A stretch of DNA of 64,000 bases from Fulvivirga ulvae (GCF_021389975.1 NZ_CP089981.1:4799501-4863500), one strand, 5' to 3'. Positions 17,763-26,100 are shown, counted from the first letter of the stretch. The notes: generated by a model from the sequence alone, not told the origin. Numbers and translations: made by a program.

Positions 17763-19301
17763 ATGATTGGGCAGAGATTCCTTGAGGGTGAAGCGGGCTT
17801 TAAGGTACTGTTTGATTGTGCAACCATCAGCATACTGGTTGTCAATGAGAAATGCTGCATCGAGTTGTCTAACCCTTGTGCAGAAAAACTATTCGGGTAT
17901 TCTCATGGGGAGCTAACAGGGAAGTCCATAGAGATTCTTGTCCCCAAAAATCTGCGAACAAACCATACATATCACAGGCATGACTATTTTTCAAGCCCGA
18001 AATCGCGGCCAATGGGTAGCGATCTGGTATTATTTGCTCAAAAAAAGAATGGGGCTGTTATCCCTGTTGAGATAAGCCTGGGACATTATGAGATCGAGGA
18101 GGAAAAACTTGCCGTAGCGTTTATTACAGATATAACCGCCCAGATCAGAGCCAAAAAGATGGTGGCCGAAAGAGAAGCATGGTTTCGGAGTATTGCAGAA
18201 AACTCGCCCACGATGATATGGGTGGCGGATGAAGGAAAGTCATGTACCTACTTTAATCAGACCTGGCTTCAATTTACCGGCTGCAATATCAACAGTGAAA
18301 GAGGTATAGGCTGGCTGGATAACGTATGTCCGGATGACAGGAAAGCAGCTTTGGCGGCCTTTGATGCGGCTTTTGATAACAGGGAGTGCTATACCACCGA
18401 GTATAGACTGAAAAGAAAGGATGGCAGGTACCGGTGGATACAGGAAACCGGCAAGCCCACTTATGCGCCGGATGGAGAGTTTACGGGCTATATGGGTTCT
18501 TGCACCGACGTACATGACCAGCGTATGGCGCAGGAAGAACTGGAACTGAAAGTTATTCAGAGAACCCGGGAACTCAATGATACACTTGAACGCGAAAAGG
18601 CAGTGAGTGAGATGAAGTCACGGTTTGTGTCTATGGCTTCTCATGAGTTTCGTACGCCTTTGAGTATTATACTTTCCAGTGTTTCTTTAATAGAGCAATA
18701 TGCCGGTACTGAGCAGAACGAGCGCCTCAATAAGCACCTGCAAAGAATTCGCGCCTCGATAAACAACCTAACCGAAATACTCAATGACTTTCTCTCGATA
18801 GATAAGCTGGAGCAGGGCAAGATGACCCTTGAGTTTAATGTTTTGAGTATATCACAGTTTGTGCAAGATGTGCTAGCCGATATGCAGTTTTTAAGGAAGG
18901 ACGGACAGCAAATCAATGTACAGTATGAAGGGGAGGACGCATTGGCCCTGGATGCTAAAAAACTCAGGCACATTTTAGAGAATCTTATATCGAATGCTGT
19001 TAAATATTCCCCTGACGGGACTGTTATAGATCTGCAAGTGCAAAATACTCAGGGTACTTTACAAATTATTATCAGGGACCAGGGCATTGGCATTCCGGAA
19101 GAAGAGCAGGTACACTTATTTAATAAATTCTTCAGGGCTACCAATACCGGAAATGTGCAAGGCACCGGACTGGGGCTAACAATCGTGAAGAGATATGTGG
19201 AGTTAATGAAAGGAACTATTAATTTTAAAAGCATACCAGGAGAAGGAACAGTTTTCACTATTAAATTGCCGAATTTCAACTATGTCAATGCTGATCATTG
19301 A
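17763..19301 (+). CDS. Cytoplasmic PAS-PAS sensor histidine kinase
   Basis: This 512-residue kinase has no membrane helix, so it senses cytoplasmic signals. PAS 1 spans about residues 10-130 and PAS 2 with its PAC strand about 140-265. A short coiled linker leads to HisKA with SMASHEFRTPL (phospho-acceptor His near 296), then HATPase with N box NLISNAVKYS, G1 DQGIGIP and G2 GTGLGL. PAS 1 keeps a His in RTNHTYH where FixL has its haem ligand, but the FixL haem-pocket Arg is absent, so haem binding is doubtful. There is no partner gene adjacent, and the REC-Crp protein at 21645 is the nearest response regulator. It resembles the kinase at 22878 in its catalytic half. Confidence 0.92.
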   Translation: MIGQRFLEGEAGFKVLFDCATISILVVNEKCCIELSNPCAEKLFGYSHGELTGKSIEILVPKNLRTNHTYHRHDYFSSPKSRPMGSDLVLFAQKKNGAVIPVEISLGHYEIEEEKLAVAFITDITAQIRAKKMVAEREAWFRSIAENSPTMIWVADEGKSCTYFNQTWLQFTGCNINSERGIGWLDNVCPDDRKAALAAFDAAFDNRECYTTEYRLKRKDGRYRWIQETGKPTYAPDGEFTGYMGSCTDVHDQRMAQEELELKVIQRTRELNDTLEREKAVSEMKSRFVSMASHEFRTPLSIILSSVSLIEQYAGTEQNERLNKHLQRIRASINNLTEILNDFLSIDKLEQGKMTLEFNVLSISQFVQDVLADMQFLRKDGQQINVQYEGEDALALDAKKLRHILENLISNAVKYSPDGTVIDLQVQNTQGTLQIIIRDQGIGIPEEEQVHLFNKFFRATNTGNVQGTGLGLTIVKRYVELMKGTINFKSIPGEGTVFTIKLPNFNYVNADH

Positions 19302-19622
19302 AAAATAATATAGAGCCTTCAGGTAAAAATAATTTTCTGTTCCTTTTCAACCCTGTCTGACTCGTCAAAAAAATAGATGGTAGAAATAGATGAAGTTCTG
19401 GGGTGTATAATCTTAATACAGGCTATTGCATCTCGATTTGTCAGGGTTTTCATTATTACATGCTAACGGTGTCTGTATCCAGAAAGGTAAAGCCCCGATA
19501 TTAAGGAAGATTATGCAGGCATTTGGATAGGTGAATTTTCAAAGGTGCGAAAAGCATAAATAGTTGCTTACCCGATAAAAAACGAGTAATATACAATATA
19601 TTTAATTTTAAAGAAGATAGAG
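19302..19622. other. Intergenic region upstream of hpf
   Basis: These 321 bases hold no open frame with protein features. One TGAC-TC-GTCA palindrome occurs around 19359-19368, but its 2-base spacer does not match the N4 sites nearby. The hpf promoter should lie near 19580-19610, an AT-rich stretch. Confidence 0.35.
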
Positions 19623-19940
19623 ATGAAGACCATCATTGAAACACCCAATTTTAAGGCAAGACAAGAACTGTTGGATTTTGTGCAGGAAAAAACTGACAAA
19701 CTGGACTTGTATAGTGACAGAATAATTGAAAGCAGGGTTTATTTAAAACTCAATAATTCAGATAATGGCGAAAACAAGGTTTGTGAAATTAAAGTACTCA
19801 TTCCGGGCAATGATCTCTTCGCTTCAGCAGAAAGTACATCATTTGAGGAAGCGGTAGTTAAAGCCATAGAGGGTGTTAAACATCAGATAGAACGCTGGAA
19901 GGATTCCAAAAACAGAAAATCTCACTCTACACCATTATAA
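19623..19940 (+). CDS. hpf: Ribosome hibernation promoting factor, short form
   Basis: This 105-residue protein has the HPF/YfiA (S30AE) fold: a beta strand, a helix (ELLDFVQEKTDKLDLY), strands with VYLKLNN and CEIKVLIPGNDLFASA, and a second helix (FEEAVVKAIEGVKHQIERWK). The family binds the 30S decoding site and inactivates or pairs ribosomes in slow growth or stress. It lacks the C-terminal dimerisation domain of long HPF. Genes for a histidine kinase and a universal stress protein flank it, so the neighbourhood fits dormancy or energy limitation. Confidence 0.88.
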   Translation: MKTIIETPNFKARQELLDFVQEKTDKLDLYSDRIIESRVYLKLNNSDNGENKVCEIKVLIPGNDLFASAESTSFEEAVVKAIEGVKHQIERWKDSKNRKSHSTPL

Positions 19941-20148
19941 TTCAAGTTTAAGTAAACTTTTGAGACGGCCCTTTCTGATCAGTCGCTTACCGATCATTAA
20001 GTCCAGGATTTTCAATCACACCTTCAGTAAACGCCTTTAAACTATTTACAACAGTACTATTAAAATATGATCAGTGTTTGCCAGCTGATATTGTAATATA
20101 AAATCAATCCGAAACCAGCACACGCACCTGTTAAAAATCACATGTGGT

Positions 20149-20166
20149 GTATGACGTTGATCATAC
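20149..20166. promoter_or_regulatory. Crp/Fnr-type palindrome upstream of the universal stress gene
   Basis: GTATGA and TCATAC form a perfect 6-N6-6 palindrome. Inside it is TGAC-GTTG-ATCA (20152-20163), one base from the TGAC-N4-GTCA pattern. It lies 43 bases before the Usp start codon, a position that could act in activation. Confidence 0.5.
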
Positions 20167-20209
20167 TTACAAATTGGTCTATTTGTTAATTTTATAATAA
20201 ATACTCAAA

Positions 20210-21052
20210 ATGACTAATATACTGGTGCCATATGATTTTTCAGATCAGGCAGCCAATGCCCTCAGGTTTGCCTTGCAGTTTGATGAAACCCAAAAACGAA
20301 CCGTACATGTTCTGCATGTTGTGGAGCTAATGTCCAGGCCTTTTCTGAATATTGAGGAAGAGGTGCTGACAGATCTGAAAGAGCAGGTCGAAAGTAAGGT
20401 CATTTCCAGATTTAACGACGAAGTGCTTGGCATGTTTTCATTGAAAGATATCAGAATAGAAGTGCAGGTGGCGTTTGGCCACATTTCGCAAACTATATTG
20501 AAGTTTGCCCATAGTGGCAACATGGACCTGATCATAATGGGTACCAGGGGAGTTTCCGGAATGCGCGAAATACTGATAGGCTCCAATACGGAGAAAATAA
20601 CCAGAGCATCGCAAATCCCTGTAATAGCTGTGAAAAGTTTTGTAAAACCGGACAGAATAAAAAATATTGTTTTCCCAAATACACTGATGTCAGATGCTGA
20701 TGAAGACCTTATTGTGAAAATAAAAGCTTTACAGCATCACCTCGGAGCCACGCTACATATAGTTTGGATCAACACGCCTACAAATTTTAAAAAGGACGCT
20801 GTGACAAGGGAAGAGCTTAAACGCTTTAGTAAATGGTATATGTTTAAGGATTTTACCATTAACATCTATAACGACATCAATGAAGAGGCGGGTATTATCA
20901 ATTTCACTCATATGATCAATGCGGATATGATCGCATTAGGTACTCATGGTCGTAAAGGGCTGGCCCACTTGCTTAATGGCAGCCTTGCGGAAGATCTTGT
21001 TAACCATGCTGACGTACCGGTATGGACTTATACCATTAAGGAGAGTGATTAA
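20210..21052 (+). CDS. Tandem-domain universal stress protein
   Basis: This 280-residue protein contains two Usp domains. The first begins ILVPYDFSDQAANAL and ends with the nucleotide-loop pattern GTRGVSGMREILIGSN. The second, after about residue 145, ends with GTHGRKGLAHLLNGSL. Both loops fit ATP-binding Usp proteins (G-x2-G-x9-G-S). Such proteins support survival under oxygen or nutrient limitation. The palindrome at 20149-20166 just upstream suggests control by the Crp-type regulator encoded next at 21645. A short broken gene lies between the two. Confidence 0.92.
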   Translation: MTNILVPYDFSDQAANALRFALQFDETQKRTVHVLHVVELMSRPFLNIEEEVLTDLKEQVESKVISRFNDEVLGMFSLKDIRIEVQVAFGHISQTILKFAHSGNMDLIIMGTRGVSGMREILIGSNTEKITRASQIPVIAVKSFVKPDRIKNIVFPNTLMSDADEDLIVKIKALQHHLGATLHIVWINTPTNFKKDAVTREELKRFSKWYMFKDFTINIYNDINEEAGIINFTHMINADMIALGTHGRKGLAHLLNGSLAEDLVNHADVPVWTYTIKESD

Positions 21053-21071
21053 CCGTTAAACTATTTCAGCT

Positions 21072-21377
21072 ATGCAACGATCACACTCTGATACAGATTA
21101 CCTGCTTAGTGCAAGCCTGGATTCACTCCGTGCAGAAAGTGCCGCCTGGATCAGTGATGTGGATTTTTGGAGAGATAAGATGTTTTTTTTATAAATTATT
21201 AACAAAGAAAGAACCATCTCCGCATTTTCCGGCAGGCAGGAAGCCCTGGAGAAGGAGCTGCCCCGAATTAGTTATAGAGCCACACACCGCAAGCTCCTGA
21301 TACACATACGGGAAGTACGTTTGAAAATTAGGAATTTCAAAAGAGAAATTTTTGCTTTTGTTGAAAAGTATGACTGA
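21072..21377 (+). pseudogene. Broken small helical-protein gene, paralogue of the 15683 gene
   Basis: The frame from ATG 21072 encodes a helical peptide with AAWISDVDFWRDKM, then hits TAA at 21192-21194 just after a run of eight T (21183-21190). One frame over, FFYKLLTKKE continues the same pattern. From about 21210 the first frame is again protein-like (QEALEKELPRISY..FKREIFAFVEKYD) up to TGA at 21375. The parts line up with the intact 137-residue protein at 15683-16096 (LEWLSAALLWKHELAFFQKLLDK). Two compensating indels, or one indel plus a stop, would explain it. It starts 19 bases after the Usp gene, so the intact ancestor was probably its operon partner. Confidence 0.6.
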
Positions 21378-21421
21378 TTGAATGCTTTCAAAAAAATCCT
21401 AACCTAAATCATAGTCAGTAG

Positions 21422-21433
21422 TGACTGGTATCA
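21422..21433. promoter_or_regulatory. Crp/Fnr-type palindrome TGAC-TGGT-ATCA
   Basis: Same half-sites as the Usp promoter site (TGAC and ATCA, N4). It lies 211 bases upstream of the REC-Crp gene, a little far for direct activation unless the promoter itself is distant, but it could serve autoregulation. Confidence 0.4.
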
Positions 21434-21644
21434 TACGTCAAAAGACAGGTTTCACATAATTTAGCTTCAAAAAATGATGGGAGATGTATAGACTGCTTCT
21501 TGTTTTTTAAAAAGTTCAGTACAGGTAATTAGCATTGCTTGTTTGCTGAGGCAGAAGGAGGTAATTTGTAATTAATAGAAACAGGCATAATGTCTCCCGG
21601 TGTTTTGCAAAAACGTAGTTAAATCCTGTTAAACCCCATATTGT

Positions 21645-22703
21645 ATGAGCTACACCATACTGCTAATTGAAGATAATCAGGACATGGCTGAAAATATCAC
21701 CGGCATCCTTGAGCTGGCTCACTATAACGTAAAATATGCTCCCAATGGGAAAATTGGAGTGAGCATGGCTCAAAAAGATCCGCCAGATTTGATTTTATGT
21801 GATATTATGATGCCCGAACTCGATGGATATGGTGTGGTACATATACTCAGCAATAGCCCGGAAACTGCTGATATTCCTTTCATATTCCTTACGGCAAAAG
21901 CTGATAGAAGCGATTTTCGGACAGGTATGAATCTCGGTGCGGATGATTATATCACAAAACCATTTGACGGACTTGATTTGCTGAAGGTGGTTGAGACCCG
22001 TTTAAAAAAGAGCGAACTGCTAAAATTGAAATACGGAAATAAGCCTGATGATGTGAGCACTTTTTTCAGCAAGGCCAGAGAACTCAGGGAGTTTCAAAAG
22101 CTGTCGAAAAACCGTCCGGTACGCCACTATAAAAGGAAAGACCTGATCTTTATGGAAGGACAAAATCCCAATGACCTCTACCACATTGAAAAGGGCAGGG
22201 TAAAAACTTATAAGATCAACTATGATGGCAAAGAATTGATCACTGGTATTCATAGTGTGGGCGACTTTCTTGGATATGTACCCCTACTGGAAGAGCGGCC
22301 CTACAACGAAAATGCGGAAGCTCTTGAAGAAGTAAGTATTGCCGTAATCCCCAAAGCTGATTTCCTTGCGATTATCTATTCAAGCAAAGATGTAGCCCGG
22401 AAGTTTATCAAATTGCTTTCCAACAACCTGGAAGAGATGGAAAACCGCTTGCTGGATATTGCTTATCAATCGGTACGTCAGCGAGTGGCCAGTGCATTGT
22501 TGAAGATTCATGATCAATTTTTGCACACCGGGCAAGATGCTATAATAACCATAGCCAGGAGGGATATTTCCAATATCGTAGGTACGGCCACCGAATCATT
22601 AAACCGCACCCTGGCAGATTTTCGAGATGAAAAACTAATAGAGATATCGGGCGAAGGCCTGAAAATTATCAATAAAGCAAAATTGGAAAAAATTCTGCAC
22701 TAA
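21645..22703 (+). CDS. Response regulator fused to a Crp/Fnr-type transcription factor
   Basis: This 352-residue protein joins three domains. The receiver domain (about 1-125) has the acidic pair near E9-D10, phospho-acceptor D53 in LILCDIMMP, T83 and K105. A cNMP-binding-like domain (about 155-265) follows, and then a Crp-type HTH (about 275-350) whose recognition helix contains TESLNR. The Glu and Arg there match the DNA-contact Glu and Arg of Crp (RETVGR) and FNR, which read a TGA core. There are no N-terminal Fe-S cysteines, so it is not an oxygen-sensing FNR of the E. coli kind. It is probably phosphorylated by the nearby PAS kinases and binds the TGAC-N4-GTCA sites in this region (inference). 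Confidence 0.9.
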   Translation: MSYTILLIEDNQDMAENITGILELAHYNVKYAPNGKIGVSMAQKDPPDLILCDIMMPELDGYGVVHILSNSPETADIPFIFLTAKADRSDFRTGMNLGADDYITKPFDGLDLLKVVETRLKKSELLKLKYGNKPDDVSTFFSKARELREFQKLSKNRPVRHYKRKDLIFMEGQNPNDLYHIEKGRVKTYKINYDGKELITGIHSVGDFLGYVPLLEERPYNENAEALEEVSIAVIPKADFLAIIYSSKDVARKFIKLLSNNLEEMENRLLDIAYQSVRQRVASALLKIHDQFLHTGQDAIITIARRDISNIVGTATESLNRTLADFRDEKLIEISGEGLKIINKAKLEKILH

Positions 22704-22742
22704 TCTCCTCTCCGATAGTCAGCGGCTGAAAAACCGGAAACC

Positions 22743-22754
22743 TGACAAATGTCA
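22743..22754. promoter_or_regulatory. Crp/Fnr-type palindrome TGAC-AAAT-GTCA
   Basis: Exact TGAC-N4-GTCA. It lies 39 bases after the REC-Crp stop codon and 123 bases before the start of the membrane-bound histidine kinase. A second Fnr-like palindrome follows at 22807. Confidence 0.55.
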
Positions 22755-22806
22755 TAGTAAATAAAATGGGTATTGCGCTATTTTGGGGTTTTATCTGATT
22801 TTAGGA

Positions 22807-22818
22807 TGATCAACATCA
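22807..22818. promoter_or_regulatory. Fnr-core palindrome TGAT-CAAC-ATCA
   Basis: The palindrome extends to ATGAT-CAAC-ATCAT. It lies 59 bases before the kinase start codon, 52 bases after the TGAC-N4-GTCA site, so the promoter carries two Crp/Fnr-type sites. Confidence 0.5.
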
Positions 22819-22877
22819 TTGAATAGGGGTTATTGTGATCTTTACTTTTGTGAAATGGATATTGTTAGGTAGAAGAA

Positions 22878-24614
22878 ATGACTTCGTTTAAAATAATACT
22901 TGGTGTACTGTTTGGTGCATTGGTTGCTGCAATGGCTGTTTTAGGACTCGTTTCATACCGCACTTCCCTCGTGGTGGAGGATACCTCACAACTGGTTAAG
23001 GACACAAGAACTGTAATTCATCTGGCAGAGGACATTTCATCACTTTCCAAGGATATTCAACTGGAGAGCAATGGCATTTTCGTAAGTAGCGATTCAGGTT
23101 ATGCCAGGCCCTACCATGAGGCGCGGACATCAATACTGGGAAAACTTGAAGAACTGAAGGCCCTTTCAGGAAACAGGCCGGGCCAACTCGCCAAAGTACA
23201 GTCTGTTGAAGGGATCATACAAGAGTTGTTGACTTTTGGTGATTCAGCCTTGGTCTCCAGGCAAAACCCCGAAAATAAATTAATACACCGTATTGATCAG
23301 GCAAAGGGCCTTCGTAACCGCTTTACGATGCTTATTGATACCTTTAAGAGCGAAGAAAGTTGTCTGATGCATGCCAGGGAGGAGGCAAATACGGCCAGCA
23401 TTGAGACCTTTGACAGACTGTTTCTCATGTTACTTATAGGAATGATACTGTTGTTGTTTGCGACATTTTTTACTATACGTTACAATTTTAATAAGCGAAT
23501 ACGCGTGGAACACAAGCTCCAAAACGCCAATGACCTGTTTAGCAAACTCTTTAACGAAAGCCCGGTTGGAATTGTAATCGCCCAAAGTGAAAGTGGCGTA
23601 ATTACCGATTGCAATAAGTCATTTGAAGACCTGATAAATTATAGTAAAGAGGAAATGGTGGGTAAAACAGGGGTAGAACTAAATATCCTGGAGTCTGCTA
23701 TTCAAAGGGAAGAACTAACGAGGGCTGCCAGAGAGCAGGGGAAGATCCAGGATATAGAAACATACCTGAAGCCAAAAGATAGGGACCCTGTTTGGGTAGC
23801 CATATCCATGCAGTTGATTCAGATTAAAGATAAGGATTGCCTAATGTCGGCGGTAGCCGATATAACGGCACATAGAAAAGCTGAAGAAAAAATAAGAAGT
23901 GCACTGGCTGCCGAAAAAGAGCTGAGTAAAATGAAATCTAACTTTGTATCTATGGCTTCACACGAATTCAGAACACCGCTCACCACCATTTTGTCTTCGG
24001 CTTTTCTACTAGAAAAGTATCTAAAGGACGAGCAGCAACCTGCTGTAATGAAGCATATTGCGCGAGTGAAATCCTCCGTGAATATACTTACTTCTATTCT
24101 AGACGAGTTTTTGTCTATTACTAAAATTGAAGAAGGTAAGATCCAACCTAAAATGGAGAAGCTAAACCTTAAAGAGTATCTTCAAAACATCTGCCTCAAT
24201 TTTCGAAACTTTACCAAACCCGGACAAAATATCATTTATCACCACTTTGGCAAAGATGAAGCCTATTCAGACCCTGTGCTACTAGCCAATATTTTAAACA
24301 ATCTTGTAACTAATGCCATTAAGTATTCACCTGAAAATACAGAAATTCAGGTTACGTCTACTCTGAATGACCATATTCATCTCAATGTTAAAGATAAGGG
24401 CATTGGTATCCCCGAAGTAGACAGGAAGTATTTGTTCGAGCGTTTTTACAGGGCATCTAATGCAGGTACAATACAAGGTACAGGCCTTGGGTTGCACATC
24501 ATGAAGCATTATGTGGATATGCTTAATGGCTCAGTGGAAGTGATAAGCGAAGAGGGTAAGGGTACTGAGTTTAAACTTGACTTTGAGAAAGTATGCCCGG
24601 AAGGTGAGATTTAG
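22878..24614 (+). CDS. Membrane-bound CHASE3-PAS sensor histidine kinase
   Basis: This 578-residue kinase has a membrane helix at about 5-26 and a second at about 182-202. Between them is a roughly 150-residue helical periplasmic domain of CHASE3 type. PAS lies at about 215-335, followed by HisKA with SMASHEFRTPL (His near 364), the N box NLVTNAIKYSP, G1 DKGIGIP and G2 GTGLGL. It should phosphorylate a receiver in response to an extracytoplasmic cue. The phosphoribosyltransferase-like gene follows after 15 bases in one operon. Two Crp/Fnr-type palindromes lie upstream, so the REC-Crp regulator at 21645 may both control this kinase and be its target. Confidence 0.92.
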   Translation: MTSFKIILGVLFGALVAAMAVLGLVSYRTSLVVEDTSQLVKDTRTVIHLAEDISSLSKDIQLESNGIFVSSDSGYARPYHEARTSILGKLEELKALSGNRPGQLAKVQSVEGIIQELLTFGDSALVSRQNPENKLIHRIDQAKGLRNRFTMLIDTFKSEESCLMHAREEANTASIETFDRLFLMLLIGMILLLFATFFTIRYNFNKRIRVEHKLQNANDLFSKLFNESPVGIVIAQSESGVITDCNKSFEDLINYSKEEMVGKTGVELNILESAIQREELTRAAREQGKIQDIETYLKPKDRDPVWVAISMQLIQIKDKDCLMSAVADITAHRKAEEKIRSALAAEKELSKMKSNFVSMASHEFRTPLTTILSSAFLLEKYLKDEQQPAVMKHIARVKSSVNILTSILDEFLSITKIEEGKIQPKMEKLNLKEYLQNICLNFRNFTKPGQNIIYHHFGKDEAYSDPVLLANILNNLVTNAIKYSPENTEIQVTSTLNDHIHLNVKDKGIGIPEVDRKYLFERFYRASNAGTIQGTGLGLHIMKHYVDMLNGSVEVISEEGKGTEFKLDFEKVCPEGEI

Positions 24615-24629
24615 ACCATTTCTTTTGGA

Positions 24630-25376
24630 ATGAAAGATAACAATCATCAGACACGTGTGATAGACGTCATTGATGACCAAGGTTTGATTTGGTTAATTTC
24701 AGAAAACGCTAAAATCATGGATGGGCTTACCGAAATATTGCTTAGAGACAGAGAGCATGCAGGAGAATTACTCAGCATGAAACTCAGGGCTTGTAAAGAA
24801 GATCCCAACACAGTAGTGGTAGGCATACCACATGGCGGTGTATGTGTAGCATGGGTTATTGCAGAAAATTTGAAACTTCCTCTTGAGGTGATGCCTTGTC
24901 GCAAAATCAAACATCCTACCGATAAAAACAAAAATATAGGCTCCGTAAGCTATTCGGAAGCCTGTATTCACGATTGCCCCTTCGATGTGCCCCAGGACTA
25001 TATTTATCATCAAATGGCCTTACTGAGGCATGCCATTAACTATCAGCAAAAGATATATTACGGCGATACAGAACCCATCTCACTGCAGTATAAGACAGTA
25101 ATTCTTGTAGATGATATTTTGAAAGCCAGGGATACTATGATTGCCTGCCTGCGTGAGATCAGAAAGCAAAACCCGCTGAAAATCGTCGTTGCCGTGCCTG
25201 TTGTAAATGTTGAAGCCGCAAGGACAATAAGCGAGGAAACTGATGATTTCATTTTTTTGCGAATGAGGAACGAGCTGGAAGGCTTGGATCGCTATTATTC
25301 AAGCTTTCCTGGTGTCAACGATGAGGAAGTCAGAGTACTTTTAAAAAGAACAACCGAAAAAGCATCGTGCCCGTGA
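24630..25376 (+). CDS. Phosphoribosyltransferase-fold protein
   Basis: This 248-residue protein matches the stand-alone phosphoribosyltransferase family often found near stress genes. After an extra segment of about 40 residues it reads LLRDREHAGELLSMKL, then VVVGIPHGGVCVAWVIAENL, and the PRPP-loop region VILVDDILKARDT. In true PRTases this loop is VDDGIATG; here the small TG pair is replaced by AR, so PRPP use may be lost or altered. It starts 15 bases after the CHASE3 kinase, so both are probably co-transcribed. Its substrate is unknown. Confidence 0.78.
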   Translation: MKDNNHQTRVIDVIDDQGLIWLISENAKIMDGLTEILLRDREHAGELLSMKLRACKEDPNTVVVGIPHGGVCVAWVIAENLKLPLEVMPCRKIKHPTDKNKNIGSVSYSEACIHDCPFDVPQDYIYHQMALLRHAINYQQKIYYGDTEPISLQYKTVILVDDILKARDTMIACLREIRKQNPLKIVVAVPVVNVEAARTISEETDDFIFLRMRNELEGLDRYYSSFPGVNDEEVRVLLKRTTEKASCP

Positions 25377-25412
25377 TAACCATTGGTGATCAATAGCCAG
25401 TTACGGTAATAC

Positions 25413-25880
25413 CTATAAAATCTCCCTGATTATATAGGTATTTTGGTTGTGAAAAAACAATTCACCTGTTCTTTTTCCTTTCATTTGATTAAACAGAGCA
25501 CTTTCGGTAGATATACAAATAATGTTTTCTCCATTAAACCAGAACGGTTCCACACTGGAAGATACAAATATGGTATTAACATCGGTAATAACTATTGCCC
25601 CCAGCTCCACCTCCCGGTGGTCCATGTAATTGACAGACCGCAGGTACCGCAACCTGTTCATTTCCAACTGGGCAAAGATCATGGCATCATTGAGCAGATC
25701 TATCTCGTCAAGGTTCATTAATGATTTGGAGCCATTCAAACCTGATTTAGTTTGTTGTTTTTGGCTAGCCAACAACGATTTGATCCGCTGGGAGAAATCA
25801 TCCATTAACAATTGCTGCTGCCTGATACAGGAGTTCATGATTTGCTCCCTAATCTCTCTTTTTTCTATCTGCGCTATCAT
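25413..25880 (-). CDS. GreA/GreB-type C-terminal domain protein with coiled-coil start
   Basis: From ATG 25880 this is 155 residues; the frame extends to 25922 but that part looks non-coding. The first half is a helical coiled coil (EIREQIMNSCIRQQQLLMDD). The second half matches the GreA/GreB C-terminal FKBP-like domain: GAIVITDVNTIFVSS, then ISTESALFNQMKGKRTGELF and a final IIREIL. Real Gre factors insert an acidic coiled-coil tip into RNA polymerase; this N-terminus is shorter and its tip is unclear. It could be a stress-linked RNA polymerase secondary-channel binder (inference). It is convergent with the PRTase-like gene. Confidence 0.7.
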   Translation of the reverse strand: MIAQIEKREIREQIMNSCIRQQQLLMDDFSQRIKSLLASQKQQTKSGLNGSKSLMNLDEIDLLNDAMIFAQLEMNRLRYLRSVNYMDHREVELGAIVITDVNTIFVSSSVEPFWFNGENIICISTESALFNQMKGKRTGELFFHNQNTYIIREIL

Positions 25881-26013
25881 AAAAGCCAATGTAATGAAGT
25901 CCTGCCCCCAGAGGAATAACATTTATTACGGATTTTCAAAACCTTCATCATGTCGGATAAACGAACAGAAGCCTGTGTCTAAGCTATAATTATCGACATA
26001 ATCCTGTAAAAGG

Positions 26014-26025
26014 TGATATCTATCA
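26014..26025. promoter_or_regulatory. Fnr-core palindrome TGAT-ATCT-ATCA
   Basis: A 4-N4-4 palindrome of the same type as the site at 22807. It is 134 bases upstream of the GreA-like start and 253 bases upstream of the AAA-kinase start. Confidence 0.4.
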
Positions 26026-26068
26026 TGGGGGAGTGTCTATGAGCGTCATTAACTTTTTTTTAGAATAA

Positions 26069-26100
26069 CACCACCTTTACTGGACTGCAGTAAGGTGGTG
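26069..26100. repeat. 13-bp hairpin with single bulge
   Basis: CACCACCTTTACTG pairs with CAGTAAGGTGGTG with one bulged T and a 5-base loop. There is no T-run after it on the plus strand, so it is not a typical terminator there. It may be a leader structure or a minus-strand transcript end. Confidence 0.5.

Noticed and set aside
19359..19368. TGAC-TC-GTCA palindrome upstream of hpf
   Set aside because: The spacer is 2 bases rather than 4, so it does not match the Crp/Fnr-type sites.
21109..21300. 63-codon frame on the plus strand
   Set aside because: It is a shifted frame of the broken gene 21072-21377; only a short stretch (FFYKLLTKKE) is meaningful.
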